Positions 16,919-24,284 of a stretch of DNA of 64,000 nucleotides are shown here, piece after piece (positions within the stretch are counted from its first letter, which is position 1; each line of letters opens with the position of its first letter). The DNA comes from Candidatus Omnitrophota bacterium (lineage in GTDB: Bacteria; Omnitrophota; Gorgyraeia; Zapsychrales; Zapsychraceae): contig JACKFL010000005.1 of NCBI GenBank assembly GCA_020632495.1, positions 930,001-994,000 of the forward strand, given 5' to 3'. A program made the position numbers and the translations under genes. Below the pieces are notes generated by a model. That model was not told where the DNA came from and ran no database searches. It saw nothing but the letters and a program-made list of their open reading frames with translations.

Positions 16919-17731
16919 ATGGTTGATGACCTAAAAAAGTTTTTAAACGATATAAAAGATCTCCGGACAAGAGTCAAAGCGGAAAAAGCTAATCAAATTG
17001 CAAAGAAAGATATTCGATCTTCTGCAGAGAGTCTGGGAGAGAAATGGTTCAATGAATTCTTGCCACAAGTTTCTCAACAGCCAACTGTGCCAGCGGAGTT
17101 AATCGATTCATATTCTACGAAATTTAGGCGTTTAATAACTATAAGTGCCCCAAGCAATCTAAAATCAAGCTATGTAAGTGTACTAAATCAAATTATAAAA
17201 GACTTTAGAAAAGACTTTATACTGTCTTTACAAGGCGGTGCTAAGTCTTTTTCTTCCTTGTATTTATTGAATCAAATTTTAGAAGAAATTTCGGACCAAG
17301 AAGAAAGCGAATATTTGAAGGAGTCGATTTCTTGTGCTCAAAATGGGTTCTTTAGAGCGGCTATTGTTATGGGGTGGTGTGCAACTATAGATCGGATTCA
17401 TAGGACGATAGAAAAACAGGGTTTTGGTAAATTTAATGTTACGTCTGCCCAGATGGCTAGTCAACAGAAGGGAAGGTTTAAGAAATTTAACGCGAATCAA
17501 AATGTGAATTCTATAGGTGAGTTGCGCGAGGTATTTGATACCATCATACTTTGGATAATAGAGGGGATGGGATATATTGACTCAAATCAACACACTAGAC
17601 TAAGAAGTTGTTTTACCTTGAGATGTCATTGTGCTCATCCAGGAGAGGCCCCCGTTACAGATTACAATTTAATGTCTTATTTTTCGGATATAAATGAGAT
17701 TGTTTTCAAAAATAAGAATTTTAAAATTTGA
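16919..17731 (+). CDS. HEPN-motif protein, putative RNase toxin or sensor, 270 aa
   Basis: The N-terminal 130 residues are helical and of unknown fold. The C-terminal part (about 135-265) has HEPN features: paired helices (GFFRAAIVMGWCATIDRIHR) and an Rx4H motif in LRCHCAHPG (Arg235, His240), followed by a terminal helix. HEPN proteins with intact Rx4H commonly cleave RNA in toxin-antitoxin, abortive infection or CRISPR systems. It is coupled to the upstream gene (3-base gap). RNase activity is inferred from the motif only. Confidence 0.65.
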   Translation: MVDDLKKFLNDIKDLRTRVKAEKANQIAKKDIRSSAESLGEKWFNEFLPQVSQQPTVPAELIDSYSTKFRRLITISAPSNLKSSYVSVLNQIIKDFRKDFILSLQGGAKSFSSLYLLNQILEEISDQEESEYLKESISCAQNGFFRAAIVMGWCATIDRIHRTIEKQGFGKFNVTSAQMASQQKGRFKKFNANQNVNSIGELREVFDTIILWIIEGMGYIDSNQHTRLRSCFTLRCHCAHPGEAPVTDYNLMSYFSDINEIVFKNKNFKI

Positions 17732-17965
17732 ATAGACCTGTGTATTGGCGAGACTACAAATTTAAGCCTTAGGAGTTTTTGTGATTACCATTCGAATTTT
17801 GAAAGTATGAAAGAATAGAAGAATCTAAATGCTGAGGATTGAAGTATTTAAACTGAGTAGAAAGTAGTAATCAAAGGAAAATTAACGACATGTATTGAAT
17901 TGTTTAATGGAGATACGTATATTCTTATATGTCAGTAGTTTATGAAAACATTAATTATTAGAAAA

Positions 17966-17995
17966 TTAACCATACAAATAAATATATGTTATACT
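17966..17995 (+). promoter_or_regulatory. Promoter of the Abi_2 leader RNA
   Basis: TTAACC (17966-17971), an 18-base spacer and TATACT (17990-17995), in an otherwise gene-free AT-rich stretch of 326 bases (17732-18057). Confidence 0.55.
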
Positions 17996-18001
17996 ATATT
18001 C

Positions 18002-18054
18002 AACATGCCCACCAAGCCTCTTAACAATGCTCAAATCGGTGGGCTTTCTTTTTT
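18002..18054 (+). ncRNA. Candidate abiF-type ncRNA upstream of Abi_2 gene
   Basis: A short RNA of about 53 nt is predicted from the promoter above. GCCCACC (18007-18013) pairs with GGTGGGC (18038-18044) around a 24-base loop, followed by TTTCTTTTTT. It ends 3 bases before the Abi_2 start codon. A conserved ncRNA called the abiF motif is known upstream of Abi_2-family genes; position and terminator shape fit, but I could not match its covariance model. Confidence 0.55.
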
Positions 18055-18057
18055 GAA

Positions 18058-18939
18058 ATGGAATATAAAAAACCTGCACTAACTTTCGAAAAACAAGTTG
18101 CCCTCCTTGCCAAACGTGGTCTTGTAATACAGGATCGAGATTTTGCTATCGCAACGCTAAGGCGAATTAGTTATTATCGCCTTAGTGCCTATTGTATCCC
18201 CTTCCAAAGTAAAAAAGATTGCTTTAAAGCTGGTGCGACTTTTGAAGAAGTTTTATCTCTGTATAGATTCGATCATGAATTACGAATGCTTATTTTCGAT
18301 GCCTTGGAACGCATTGAGGTTGATATTCGTACATCATTAACCTACTTTTTAGCCCATGAATTTGGCGCGTTTGGTTATCTGGATAAGTCCAATTTTCACA
18401 AAGGCTTTAGACATGACCAGTGGGTAGCTGCGGTTGAGGAAGAAATATCTCGATCTAAAGAAATATTCATAACCCATTTTAAGGCAAAGTATAAGAAATC
18501 CAAGAAATTCCCGATATGGATGGCTTCAGAAATATTCTCATTCGGTAGACTTTCGCAACTTTATAGTGGATTAAATTATAAACATCAGAAAAAAATTTCG
18601 TATGATTATAGGGTTTCAAAAGATGTATTTGGAGCGTGGTTGCATACATTGGTGTATACTCGCAATATTTGTGCCCATCATGCTCGATTGTGGAATCGGG
18701 GATTAGCTATTCAGCCAACATTCCCTGAAAAAGACCCGGTATGGAATACTCCGTTTTCGATCAATAAAAATAAGATTATAGCTGTGCTTACGATTGTTCA
18801 TTATCTAATGAAGCATTTAGAGGGGAGTGATAGTATTAAAACATCATTGCTTGGATTACAGAAAAGCTATCCCAACGTAGATTTTAAAAGAATGGGATTT
18901 CCCGAGAATTGGTTGGAGCATGGAATTTGGAAATTGTAA
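18058..18939 (+). CDS. abiF: Abi_2/AbiF-family abortive infection protein (HEPN)
   Basis: Abi_2 proteins (AbiD, AbiF) are phage-defence proteins related to HEPN RNases. The N-terminal signature is ALTFEKQVALLAKRG with LRRISYYRLSAYCIPF (about residues 7-49), then FDHELRMLIFDALERIEVDIR (71-91). The catalytic-type Rx4H is in TRNICAHHARLWNR (Arg202, His207). The length of 293 is normal. The start codon lies right after the terminator of a predicted leader RNA and lacks a clear Shine-Dalgarno, so translation may depend on readthrough or a second start site. It probably acts with the RNA as a toxin-antitoxin pair. Confidence 0.85.
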   Translation: MEYKKPALTFEKQVALLAKRGLVIQDRDFAIATLRRISYYRLSAYCIPFQSKKDCFKAGATFEEVLSLYRFDHELRMLIFDALERIEVDIRTSLTYFLAHEFGAFGYLDKSNFHKGFRHDQWVAAVEEEISRSKEIFITHFKAKYKKSKKFPIWMASEIFSFGRLSQLYSGLNYKHQKKISYDYRVSKDVFGAWLHTLVYTRNICAHHARLWNRGLAIQPTFPEKDPVWNTPFSINKNKIIAVLTIVHYLMKHLEGSDSIKTSLLGLQKSYPNVDFKRMGFPENWLEHGIWKL

Positions 18940-18976
18940 AAACGAAGCTTTTTCTCTGGATAGACCTCCGTCCGAG
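18937..18976 (+). repeat. Gene-end repeat with hairpin, copy 1
   Basis: TAAAAACGAAGCTTTTTCTC followed by TGGATAGACCTCCGTCCG, starting at the Abi_2 stop codon. A close copy is at 22494-22532. The AAGCTTTTT arm can act as a weak terminator. Confidence 0.6.
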
Positions 18977-19099
18977 TTGCTGAAATCCACAATCCTGTTT
19001 TCCAATCTTTCTAAACCAATAGTCGTAAGAGCAAAGTTATTTCTGATATCAGTAAGAGTAGTGCTGTGGGTCGAGTATCCTGAAAGTTCGGAGATACGG

Positions 19100-19169
19100 C
19101 CTGTATTTGGCGGTAATATCATTACCGTCTTTTAGAGAATTACGCCAAGCAATCTGAGGGCTTGGCTAA
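19100..19169 (+). repeat. Cassette-boundary repeat, copy 2
   Basis: It is the counterpart of 16032-16093. It shares TGTATTTGGCGGTAAT (16032 copy has C for the first T) and GCCAAGCAATCTGAGGGC. Here the middle also forms its own hairpin, GGTAATATCATTACC. Confidence 0.65.
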
Positions 19170-19242
19170 CCCACCTTTTTGACCTCGCTGAGAATATCTC
19201 AAAATTAGTGGATTTTACCAACGCTAGAAGTGGGTCTATATT

Positions 19243-19324
19243 ATGCTATAAATAGCATTGACAAAGTATTAAAATATGCTATATTTAGCATAGATAAAGG
19301 TTAAGAATATGCTATAAATGGCAT
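19243..19324 (+). promoter_or_regulatory. Three phased palindromic operators upstream of mmpA
   Basis: ATGCTATAAATAGCAT (19243), ATGCTATATTTAGCAT (19276) and ATGCTATAAATGGCAT (19309) are spaced exactly 33 bp apart, about three helical turns. They overlap the -35, the -10 and the transcribed leader of the promoter at 19258-19285. This is a typical autoregulatory operator array for the Xre-family protein encoded next. Confidence 0.85.
19258..19285 (+). promoter_or_regulatory. Promoter of the mmpA-mmpB operon
   Basis: TTGACA (19258-19263), a 16-base spacer and TATATT (19280-19285), covered by operators 1 and 2. Confidence 0.75.
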
Positions 19325-19348
19325 AATATAGAGGCGGGAGGCTAAAAT

Positions 19349-19807
19349 ATGAACTATTGGGATAAAAAGAATGTCAGAGATCAATTAGACGAGAAGTTCA
19401 AGGTATTGAAAAGTTTCGTTGGTTTCGAGCCACAGCAGGGATGGATCAAAACAATTCGTGAAGTATTAGGAATGTCCTCTTCTCAACTGGCAAAAAAAGT
19501 GGGCATTGACCAATCCCGTATTTCCCGTTTAGAAAATTCAGAGAAGTTGGGTAACTTAAAATTGTCATCTTTGCAAAAGATCGCCAAGGGGCTTAATATG
19601 CATTTCGTCTATTGCTTTGTCCCCGAATCCACTTTAGAGGATATGGTTAGAGAGCAGGCAAGGCGTATTGCGCTCAAGCGGCTTAAAAGGTTGGATAATA
19701 CAATGCGCTTGGAAAAACAGGGTTTATCTGAAGGGGAAAAGAAAAAAGCTCTGGATGATATGATCGAGAAAATTCTCATCGACAATCCGAAGGATTTATG
19801 GGATTAA
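19349..19807 (+). CDS. mmpA: Mobile mystery protein A (Xre-family HTH regulator)
   Basis: The protein has 152 residues with a helix-turn-helix at about 38-80 (EVLGMSSSQLAKKVGIDQSR then ISRLENS), followed by a domain typical of mobile mystery protein A (LNMHFVYCFVPESTLEDMV) and a basic helical tail. GGGAGG precedes the ATG. It is always found with a Fic-type partner on mobile DNA, as here (next start 3 bases after the stop). Probable role: antitoxin and autorepressor binding the three palindromes upstream. Confidence 0.85.
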   Translation: MNYWDKKNVRDQLDEKFKVLKSFVGFEPQQGWIKTIREVLGMSSSQLAKKVGIDQSRISRLENSEKLGNLKLSSLQKIAKGLNMHFVYCFVPESTLEDMVREQARRIALKRLKRLDNTMRLEKQGLSEGEKKKALDDMIEKILIDNPKDLWD

Positions 19808-19810
19808 AGT

Positions 19811-20410
19811 ATGGCTAATTTTGAATATCCAGATGGAGCAACACCGATTGATCCGGACGAAATGGAAGGGTTAAAGTTGGGCCATATTACCACACGAGGT
19901 GAGTTAAACCGTTTTGAACAGGACAATATTAACGATGCCTTGCAATGGCTGGAATCCAGGCGCAAGAGTGATATTTTAACCGAGAAATTTGCCAAGACCC
20001 TTCATCAAAAGATGTTTGGGAAGGTATGGAAGTGGGCCGGTACGTTTCGAAGATCGGGAAAAAATATCGGGGTGGATTGGCACAAAATACCTGTCGAATT
20101 ACACACCTTATTGGCCGATGTTCGATATTGGATAGAGAATAAAACATATTCGGAAGATGAAACAGCGGCGAGGTTTCATCATCGACTTGTGTGGATACAT
20201 ATGTTCCCTAATGGTAACGGACGTCACGCTCGCCTAATGACTGACGTCTTGCTGACAGAAGTATTGGGTCAAGAGCCTTTCACTTGGAATGTCGAGCGCA
20301 TTAATGTGGAGGATCAGGTGAGAGAACTGTATATCAAGGCTTTACAATTGGCGGATAATAGCGATTACTCTGCCTTGTTAGATTTTGTGCGTGCTGACTG
20401 GAAGAAGTAA
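19811..20410 (+). CDS. mmpB: Mobile mystery protein B (Fic-domain protein)
   Basis: Fic domains transfer AMP or related groups to target proteins. The Fic core motif is IHMFPNGNGRHAR (His130 to Arg138 and beyond). The usual acidic metal ligand before GNGR is Asn134 instead, which I believe is a feature of this subfamily. A helix with KVWKWAGTFRRSGKNIGVDW (about residues 71-90) is also family-typical. No internal inhibitory (S/T)xxxE(G/N) helix was identified, so control probably comes from MmpA. The target is unknown. Confidence 0.88.
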   Translation: MANFEYPDGATPIDPDEMEGLKLGHITTRGELNRFEQDNINDALQWLESRRKSDILTEKFAKTLHQKMFGKVWKWAGTFRRSGKNIGVDWHKIPVELHTLLADVRYWIENKTYSEDETAARFHHRLVWIHMFPNGNGRHARLMTDVLLTEVLGQEPFTWNVERINVEDQVRELYIKALQLADNSDYSALLDFVRADWKK

Positions 20411-20464
20411 TATATGGGAGGCTTGTTTTGCTCCTAGCTTGTACGGGAATATTGAGCGCAGGTA

Positions 20465-21199
20465 TTATGGCCAGGGTTCTATAGCTTCATTGTAATCAAG
20501 ATAGCTTTTGCAGTCTCTAGCAGCTTTCTGAACGTCTTTGATCGAAAATACGCCATTTAATTCCTCACACAAAGCGTCTACTTTGTCGGCATGCTCTTTC
20601 CAAGAATTGGGGTCCTTATAAAATTGCAGTACAATGGTATCTTTGTCGGCCTCTTGACTCGACAGGACGTGTGGTAGTATCTCCGATAACGATACCCCGT
20701 GTTTTTCCATAATTTGCCGGGACAATACGGTGAACCAGTAAAAGCCGGGAATATATTTGTCGATGTCTCGTCCGACCCAACTCTCAACGTTATTTATACC
20801 GAATTTTACATAGTGTCGATTCCTGTGATCTCGCTCATTTGAATTCGACGCATATCCAAAAATTGGACGGTTGGAGCTGATGCGTTTAAAGAACTCTGGA
20901 ACCAACTCAACCACATTACATCCTTTCGAGAATATCATAAAGACATTGAAATAATCTGTGTCTGAGAAATATTTGAGGTCGTATTCACATTCGGATGAAT
21001 ACAAGAAAAAACCAAGCGGGTTTCTTTGTTTGAAATCTTCAAAACTTTCAACATTCAGCACTTTATCCTCATTCTTGTTTACAATAACTTTCTCGTCTTG
21101 GGCAAAGTGTATTGGGACCAAGGGGGGCGGCAATTGCATTAAATTATTTATAAATGCATCTTTTTCTCGGTTGTTTATATATACGGATAGTTCAATCAT
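20465..21199 (-). CDS. Hypothetical protein, possibly immunity-type, 244 aa
   Basis: A soluble protein without signal peptide. Recognisable stretches are HYVKFGINNVESWVGRDIDK and YIPGFYWFTVLSRQIMEKHG (about residues 128-167), which recall proteins of the immunity-protein type found beside polymorphic toxins; this resemblance is from memory and weak. It is convergent with mmpB and lies in the minus-strand half of the element cargo. No toxin partner is seen next to it. Confidence 0.55.
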   Translation of the reverse strand: MIELSVYINNREKDAFINNLMQLPPPLVPIHFAQDEKVIVNKNEDKVLNVESFEDFKQRNPLGFFLYSSECEYDLKYFSDTDYFNVFMIFSKGCNVVELVPEFFKRISSNRPIFGYASNSNERDHRNRHYVKFGINNVESWVGRDIDKYIPGFYWFTVLSRQIMEKHGVSLSEILPHVLSSQEADKDTIVLQFYKDPNSWKEHADKVDALCEELNGVFSIKDVQKAARDCKSYLDYNEAIEPWP

Positions 21200-21275
21200 A
21201 TTTTATATAGGGTCCGAATTCTTGTTCTGATTGTCGAAGTTATCTAATTCTGACCACATCAGACGGCTATGCTGT

Positions 21276-21680
21276 TTAAATAATATTAAGAGTATATTTC
21301 AACAAATAGCCTTTTTGCATCTTGCGTAAATCTTTATTCTGAAAATCCTCGATATTGCTAATCAGCTCACCATCTTTACTATACACATTGAAGATCTCAA
21401 AATCTTTCTTGAATGACTTTAAGTCATATTCTACAAATCCTACATTAATGCCGCCTAAAGGCACAGTTTCATCCGGAGTCAATTGTATTTCTTTTAGTTC
21501 AAACAAATCTGATTCCATTTCTATATGAATAATCTTCCCCGTCCCATTGTGAACATATAAGAGCGTACCAGGGTCACAACCATTAAGCGTAGAAACAAAC
21601 AGCAACAAAGCGAGGGCTGTAAAATTCTTTTTATAGACACTAAAAGCCACATTAAAAGTCCTTACTATTTCTGACATCAT
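21276..21680 (-). CDS. Hypothetical lipoprotein, 134 aa
   Basis: A basic start and hydrophobic stretch (about residues 15-34) end in a lipobox-like LNGC (Cys at about residue 35). After that comes a beta-rich domain (GTLLYVHNGTGKIIHIEMES) of about 95 residues. A later ATG could shorten the leader. The family is not recognised. It is AT-rich like its neighbours. Confidence 0.55.
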   Translation of the reverse strand: MMSEIVRTFNVAFSVYKKNFTALALLLFVSTLNGCDPGTLLYVHNGTGKIIHIEMESDLFELKEIQLTPDETVPLGGINVGFVEYDLKSFKKDFEIFNVYSKDGELISNIEDFQNKDLRKMQKGYLLKYTLNII

Positions 21681-21769
21681 ATTAGATAAAATATCTCCAA
21701 CTCGGTTTATATCATTTTTTGGATAAGGTCATTACCGATATAAATTATACCGGGAATCCGAAAAACTCT

Positions 21770-22243
21770 CTAACCCGGTGTTACTTCAACCCTAGTAACC
21801 ACATTGTTATCATCAAAGTAAATGTCTAAACCAAGTGTGTCCTGGTAGCCAGCAGAAGGCCCCAAGTAGTATCTAAATTTTCTTCCAGTCCGAGACTCAC
21901 CGTAAAACTGAATGTGAGCATCAATTTGCTCTTGGGGTTTCCCATTTTTTATCAGCCACTTTACCATTCTATCCTCATCCTCTTGTGAATAAACGGAATC
22001 TTCGCGATCCCCAAGCAACTCAATTATTTGACCCTTCGACATACCTACAAGCACATACTCATTTAGTAAATCGTTGAGCATTCTCTGCCTAACTCGCACA
22101 TTATCCTGAGAGGTGGCCCTTGCTCGTTTCCATTTCTCAGAATTAAATTGCCTATCAAAGCCTAGAAATGGCATTAATAGTAATATTAATACTGCCAGGG
22201 CAATCCAAAGGATGATTCGTTTGTTCTTCATATAATATGACAT
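21770..22243 (-). CDS. SmpA/BamE-fold-like membrane-anchored protein, 157 aa
   Basis: A single membrane anchor (about residues 9-27) precedes a small domain with the order seen in BamE/SmpA-like folds: RMLNDLLNEYVLVGMSKGQI, then IIELLGDRED, then RKFRYYLGPSAGYQDTLGLD and IYFDDNNVVTRVEV. The domain mediates protein contacts in the envelope in known cases. The role in the element is unknown. Start at the first ATG; one four codons later is possible. Confidence 0.55.
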   Translation of the reverse strand: MSYYMKNKRIILWIALAVLILLLMPFLGFDRQFNSEKWKRARATSQDNVRVRQRMLNDLLNEYVLVGMSKGQIIELLGDREDSVYSQEDEDRMVKWLIKNGKPQEQIDAHIQFYGESRTGRKFRYYLGPSAGYQDTLGLDIYFDDNNVVTRVEVTPG

Positions 22244-22493
22244 TTTTTAAATTACAAATTTGCCTTTACTAGTATGGCTCCAAAATCTTTAAACAGACAG
22301 GATACTACGTACAAAATTACTACCTTGCCGATCGGACTCAATTGCTTTTGACATTCTTTTGTGTTCACTTGTGCTCCATAGTAAATTTGGTAACTGCTGT
22401 TAGTATATAATAGAGTTATTAGCATGTGAGGTCAATACACTCCACCGGGCCATTTTTCATGTTGTCTTTTCCGACAAAACTGTACTCATATGG

Positions 22494-22532
22494 TAAAAAG
22501 CGAAGCTTTTTCTCTGGATAGACCCCGTCCGG
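22494..22532 (+). repeat. Gene-end repeat with hairpins, copy 2
   Basis: A close match to 18937-18976. AAAAAGC-GAA-GCTTTTT is a compact hairpin, and the adjacent AGACCCCG/CGGGGTCT adds a second one. It lies in a gene-free stretch (22244-22835) between divergent transcription units. Confidence 0.6.
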
Positions 22533-22553
22533 GGTCTGAAAGCAAGATAAAGG

Positions 22554-22610
22554 AATGTAGGACATTTTCTGTTTTTACACAGGAATGGACGTTGAGAAAT
22601 GTAGGACATT
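22554..22610 (+). repeat. 13-bp direct repeat pair before the excisionase gene
   Basis: AATGTAGGACATT occurs at 22554-22566 and 22598-22610, 44 bp apart (four helical turns). It could be an excisionase or repressor binding pair or an old insertion-sequence end. The rest of 22244-22835 shows no gene. Confidence 0.5.
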
Positions 22611-22835
22611 CTTAAATCGTACGACAATGTCACTACGGTAATTTTGGCGATGCCTTGCCTTCGTCGGGATTATCGCATATACTTGAAACAACAATAAGGA
22701 ATTTGATGTAAGGGTAGTTCTTGTGCCAAACGGCCCCAAGAGACTGCCCTTTTTTTATGTCCAAAAACGTAGCGAGCAATGATACTACTTATGCAGGAAA
22801 AATATTATATGAGGACGGATCAAGGAGGGTTAACT

Positions 22836-23024
22836 ATGCGACGGCGATTTTTGAGTGTGGAAGATGTGGCCGAATATTTGGGCGTGAGTCAGAGTGCCAT
22901 CCGCAAATGGATTCGGACGGGACAGATTCCGTTTTCCCGTCTCAATGGGGCCATACGGTTTGACATCGAGGAAATCCACGAGTGGACACAAGCGAGCAGG
23001 GCGAAGGCGTATAGCGTGTCATAG
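22836..23024 (+). CDS. xis: Excisionase/MerR-like HTH protein, 62 aa
   Basis: A one-domain winged HTH of the excisionase type: FLSVEDVAEYLGVSQSAIRK then WIRTGQIPFSRLNGAIRFDI, residues 5-46. AAGGAGGG lies 6 bases before the ATG at 22836, which decides this start over upstream in-frame ATGs. It is adjacent to the integrase, as expected for a directionality factor that bends att DNA and promotes excision. Confidence 0.85.
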   Translation: MRRRFLSVEDVAEYLGVSQSAIRKWIRTGQIPFSRLNGAIRFDIEEIHEWTQASRAKAYSVS

Positions 23025-23027
23025 GAT

Positions 23028-23057
23028 TTGACATTCTTAGGAGCGGGGGCGTATAAT
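23028..23057 (+). promoter_or_regulatory. Near-consensus integrase promoter with overlapping dyad
   Basis: TTGACA (23028-23033), an 18-base spacer and TATAAT (23052-23057), beginning right after the excisionase stop. An imperfect dyad (AGCGGGGGC at 23042 and GCCCCGGCT ending at 23077) straddles the -10 and could be a repressor site or a leader hairpin. Confidence 0.8.
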
Positions 23058-23106
23058 CAACATCATATAGCCCCGGCTCTCTTGATGGATTTGAGAGGAG
23101 CCATAT

Positions 23107-24144
23107 ATGGGAACGATCTTTCGCAGAGGCAATCGATGGGGTATCAACTTTACCGACCCTAACGGGAAACAGGTTCGGCAGATGGTCTCCCCGTACAAAG
23201 AAACCGCCGAACGGGTTCTCAAAAAGATGGAAATGAACATTATCGAGGGACGTTATCTCGATAAGCGAAAAACTGAGACCGTTCTGTTTGAGGACTTTGT
23301 GGAGGAGTTTATCGTCAGCCATGTCCGTTTGCAATGCAAGCGGCCCAAGAACCGTGAGGGGTTGGTGCGGACCGTTGCCGTCTTTTTTAAGGGCAAGGCC
23401 ATGCACAACATTGATACCCGCATGATCCGGCAGTATTTGAGCCAGAAGTTGAATGACTTTCAATCAAGCACGGTGAACCGTCATTTAACTCTGCTAAGGT
23501 GTATGTTTAACCGGGCGCTTGAGTGGAATATCATAGACGGCGATAATCCGACCAAGGGGATCAAAAAACTGCCGGAAGACAACGAACGTTGCCGTTGGTT
23601 ATCGGACAAAGAGCAGGCTTTCTTATTGTCCCATTGTCACGGGATGACCCGTGTTATTGTCATGGCCGCTTTGCAGACCGGCTTGAGATGGAATGAGATT
23701 ATGAACGTTCAATGGTCTCAAAGGCCCAAATGCAGTTATGTGGATTTTGATAATAATACGATTGTCCTGCACAGTTTGCACTCAAAGGTGAATAAGGCGA
23801 GGTTCATTCCCTTGAGCTATGCCTTAAAGTGTGAATTGGTGGAGCTGAGAAAGCACTCTACGAGCGAATACGTGTTCAGTAATCCCCGCACGGGAAAACC
23901 GTTCAATAATATCCGAAAGTCCTTCCAAAAGGCGGTGAAACAAGCCGGATTGAGGGATTTACGGTTTCACGACTTGCGGCACGTGTTTGCGTCCAATCTG
24001 GTCAGTAAGGGCGTTGATCTTTACGTTGTCCAGCAGTTGCTGGGACATTCAACGCCGAGAATGACCCAACGGTATGCTCATCTTCGGCCCGGACATTTTA
24101 AGGCGGCCATTGATGAAATCGATTTGCATAAGCAGAAAATTTAA
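23107..24144 (+). CDS. int: Tyrosine recombinase/phage-type integrase, 345 aa
   Basis: It catalyses integration and excision at tRNA-Phe. Catalytic residues are visible: Arg194 (TGLRWNEI), His288 and Arg291 (FHDLRHVFASN), His314 (LLGHSTPRMT) and nucleophile Tyr323 (QRYAHL). The N-terminal arm-binding region (about 1-55) and core-binding SAM-like domain (about 60-150) are present. GAGGAG precedes the ATG. The stop lies 141 bases from attR, flanked by arm-site-like repeats. Confidence 0.96.
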   Translation: MGTIFRRGNRWGINFTDPNGKQVRQMVSPYKETAERVLKKMEMNIIEGRYLDKRKTETVLFEDFVEEFIVSHVRLQCKRPKNREGLVRTVAVFFKGKAMHNIDTRMIRQYLSQKLNDFQSSTVNRHLTLLRCMFNRALEWNIIDGDNPTKGIKKLPEDNERCRWLSDKEQAFLLSHCHGMTRVIVMAALQTGLRWNEIMNVQWSQRPKCSYVDFDNNTIVLHSLHSKVNKARFIPLSYALKCELVELRKHSTSEYVFSNPRTGKPFNNIRKSFQKAVKQAGLRDLRFHDLRHVFASNLVSKGVDLYVVQQLLGHSTPRMTQRYAHLRPGHFKAAIDEIDLHKQKI

Positions 24145-24149
24145 GACAG

Positions 24150-24195
24150 TGTGCTAAATTTAGCACGTTTTTAGCACACATGTGCTAAATTGCAT
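24150..24195 (+). repeat. Right integrase arm-site candidates
   Basis: GTGCTAAATTTAGCAC forms a dyad. It is followed by TTTTTAGCACACATGTGCTA, again dyad-like. The stretch at 24159-24179 is identical to 15658-15678 at the left end. Confidence 0.6.
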
Positions 24196-24284
24196 TTTGT
24201 ACGAACGGCTTAAATATTCGGAACTAATTGCAAGTCATCAGGTTAAACAAGTTGTCGAGAACCTGAAAACAGAGGGCACCGATT

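Noticed and set aside
16032..19169. Integron attC sites
   Set aside because: The repeats form hairpins, but the paired RYYYAAC/GTTRRRY core boxes are not visible and no integron integrase is present; the recombinase is a tRNA-targeting tyrosine integrase.
22554..22610. Ends of an insertion sequence
   Set aside because: The 13-bp repeats are direct, 44 bp apart, with no transposase or inverted partner.
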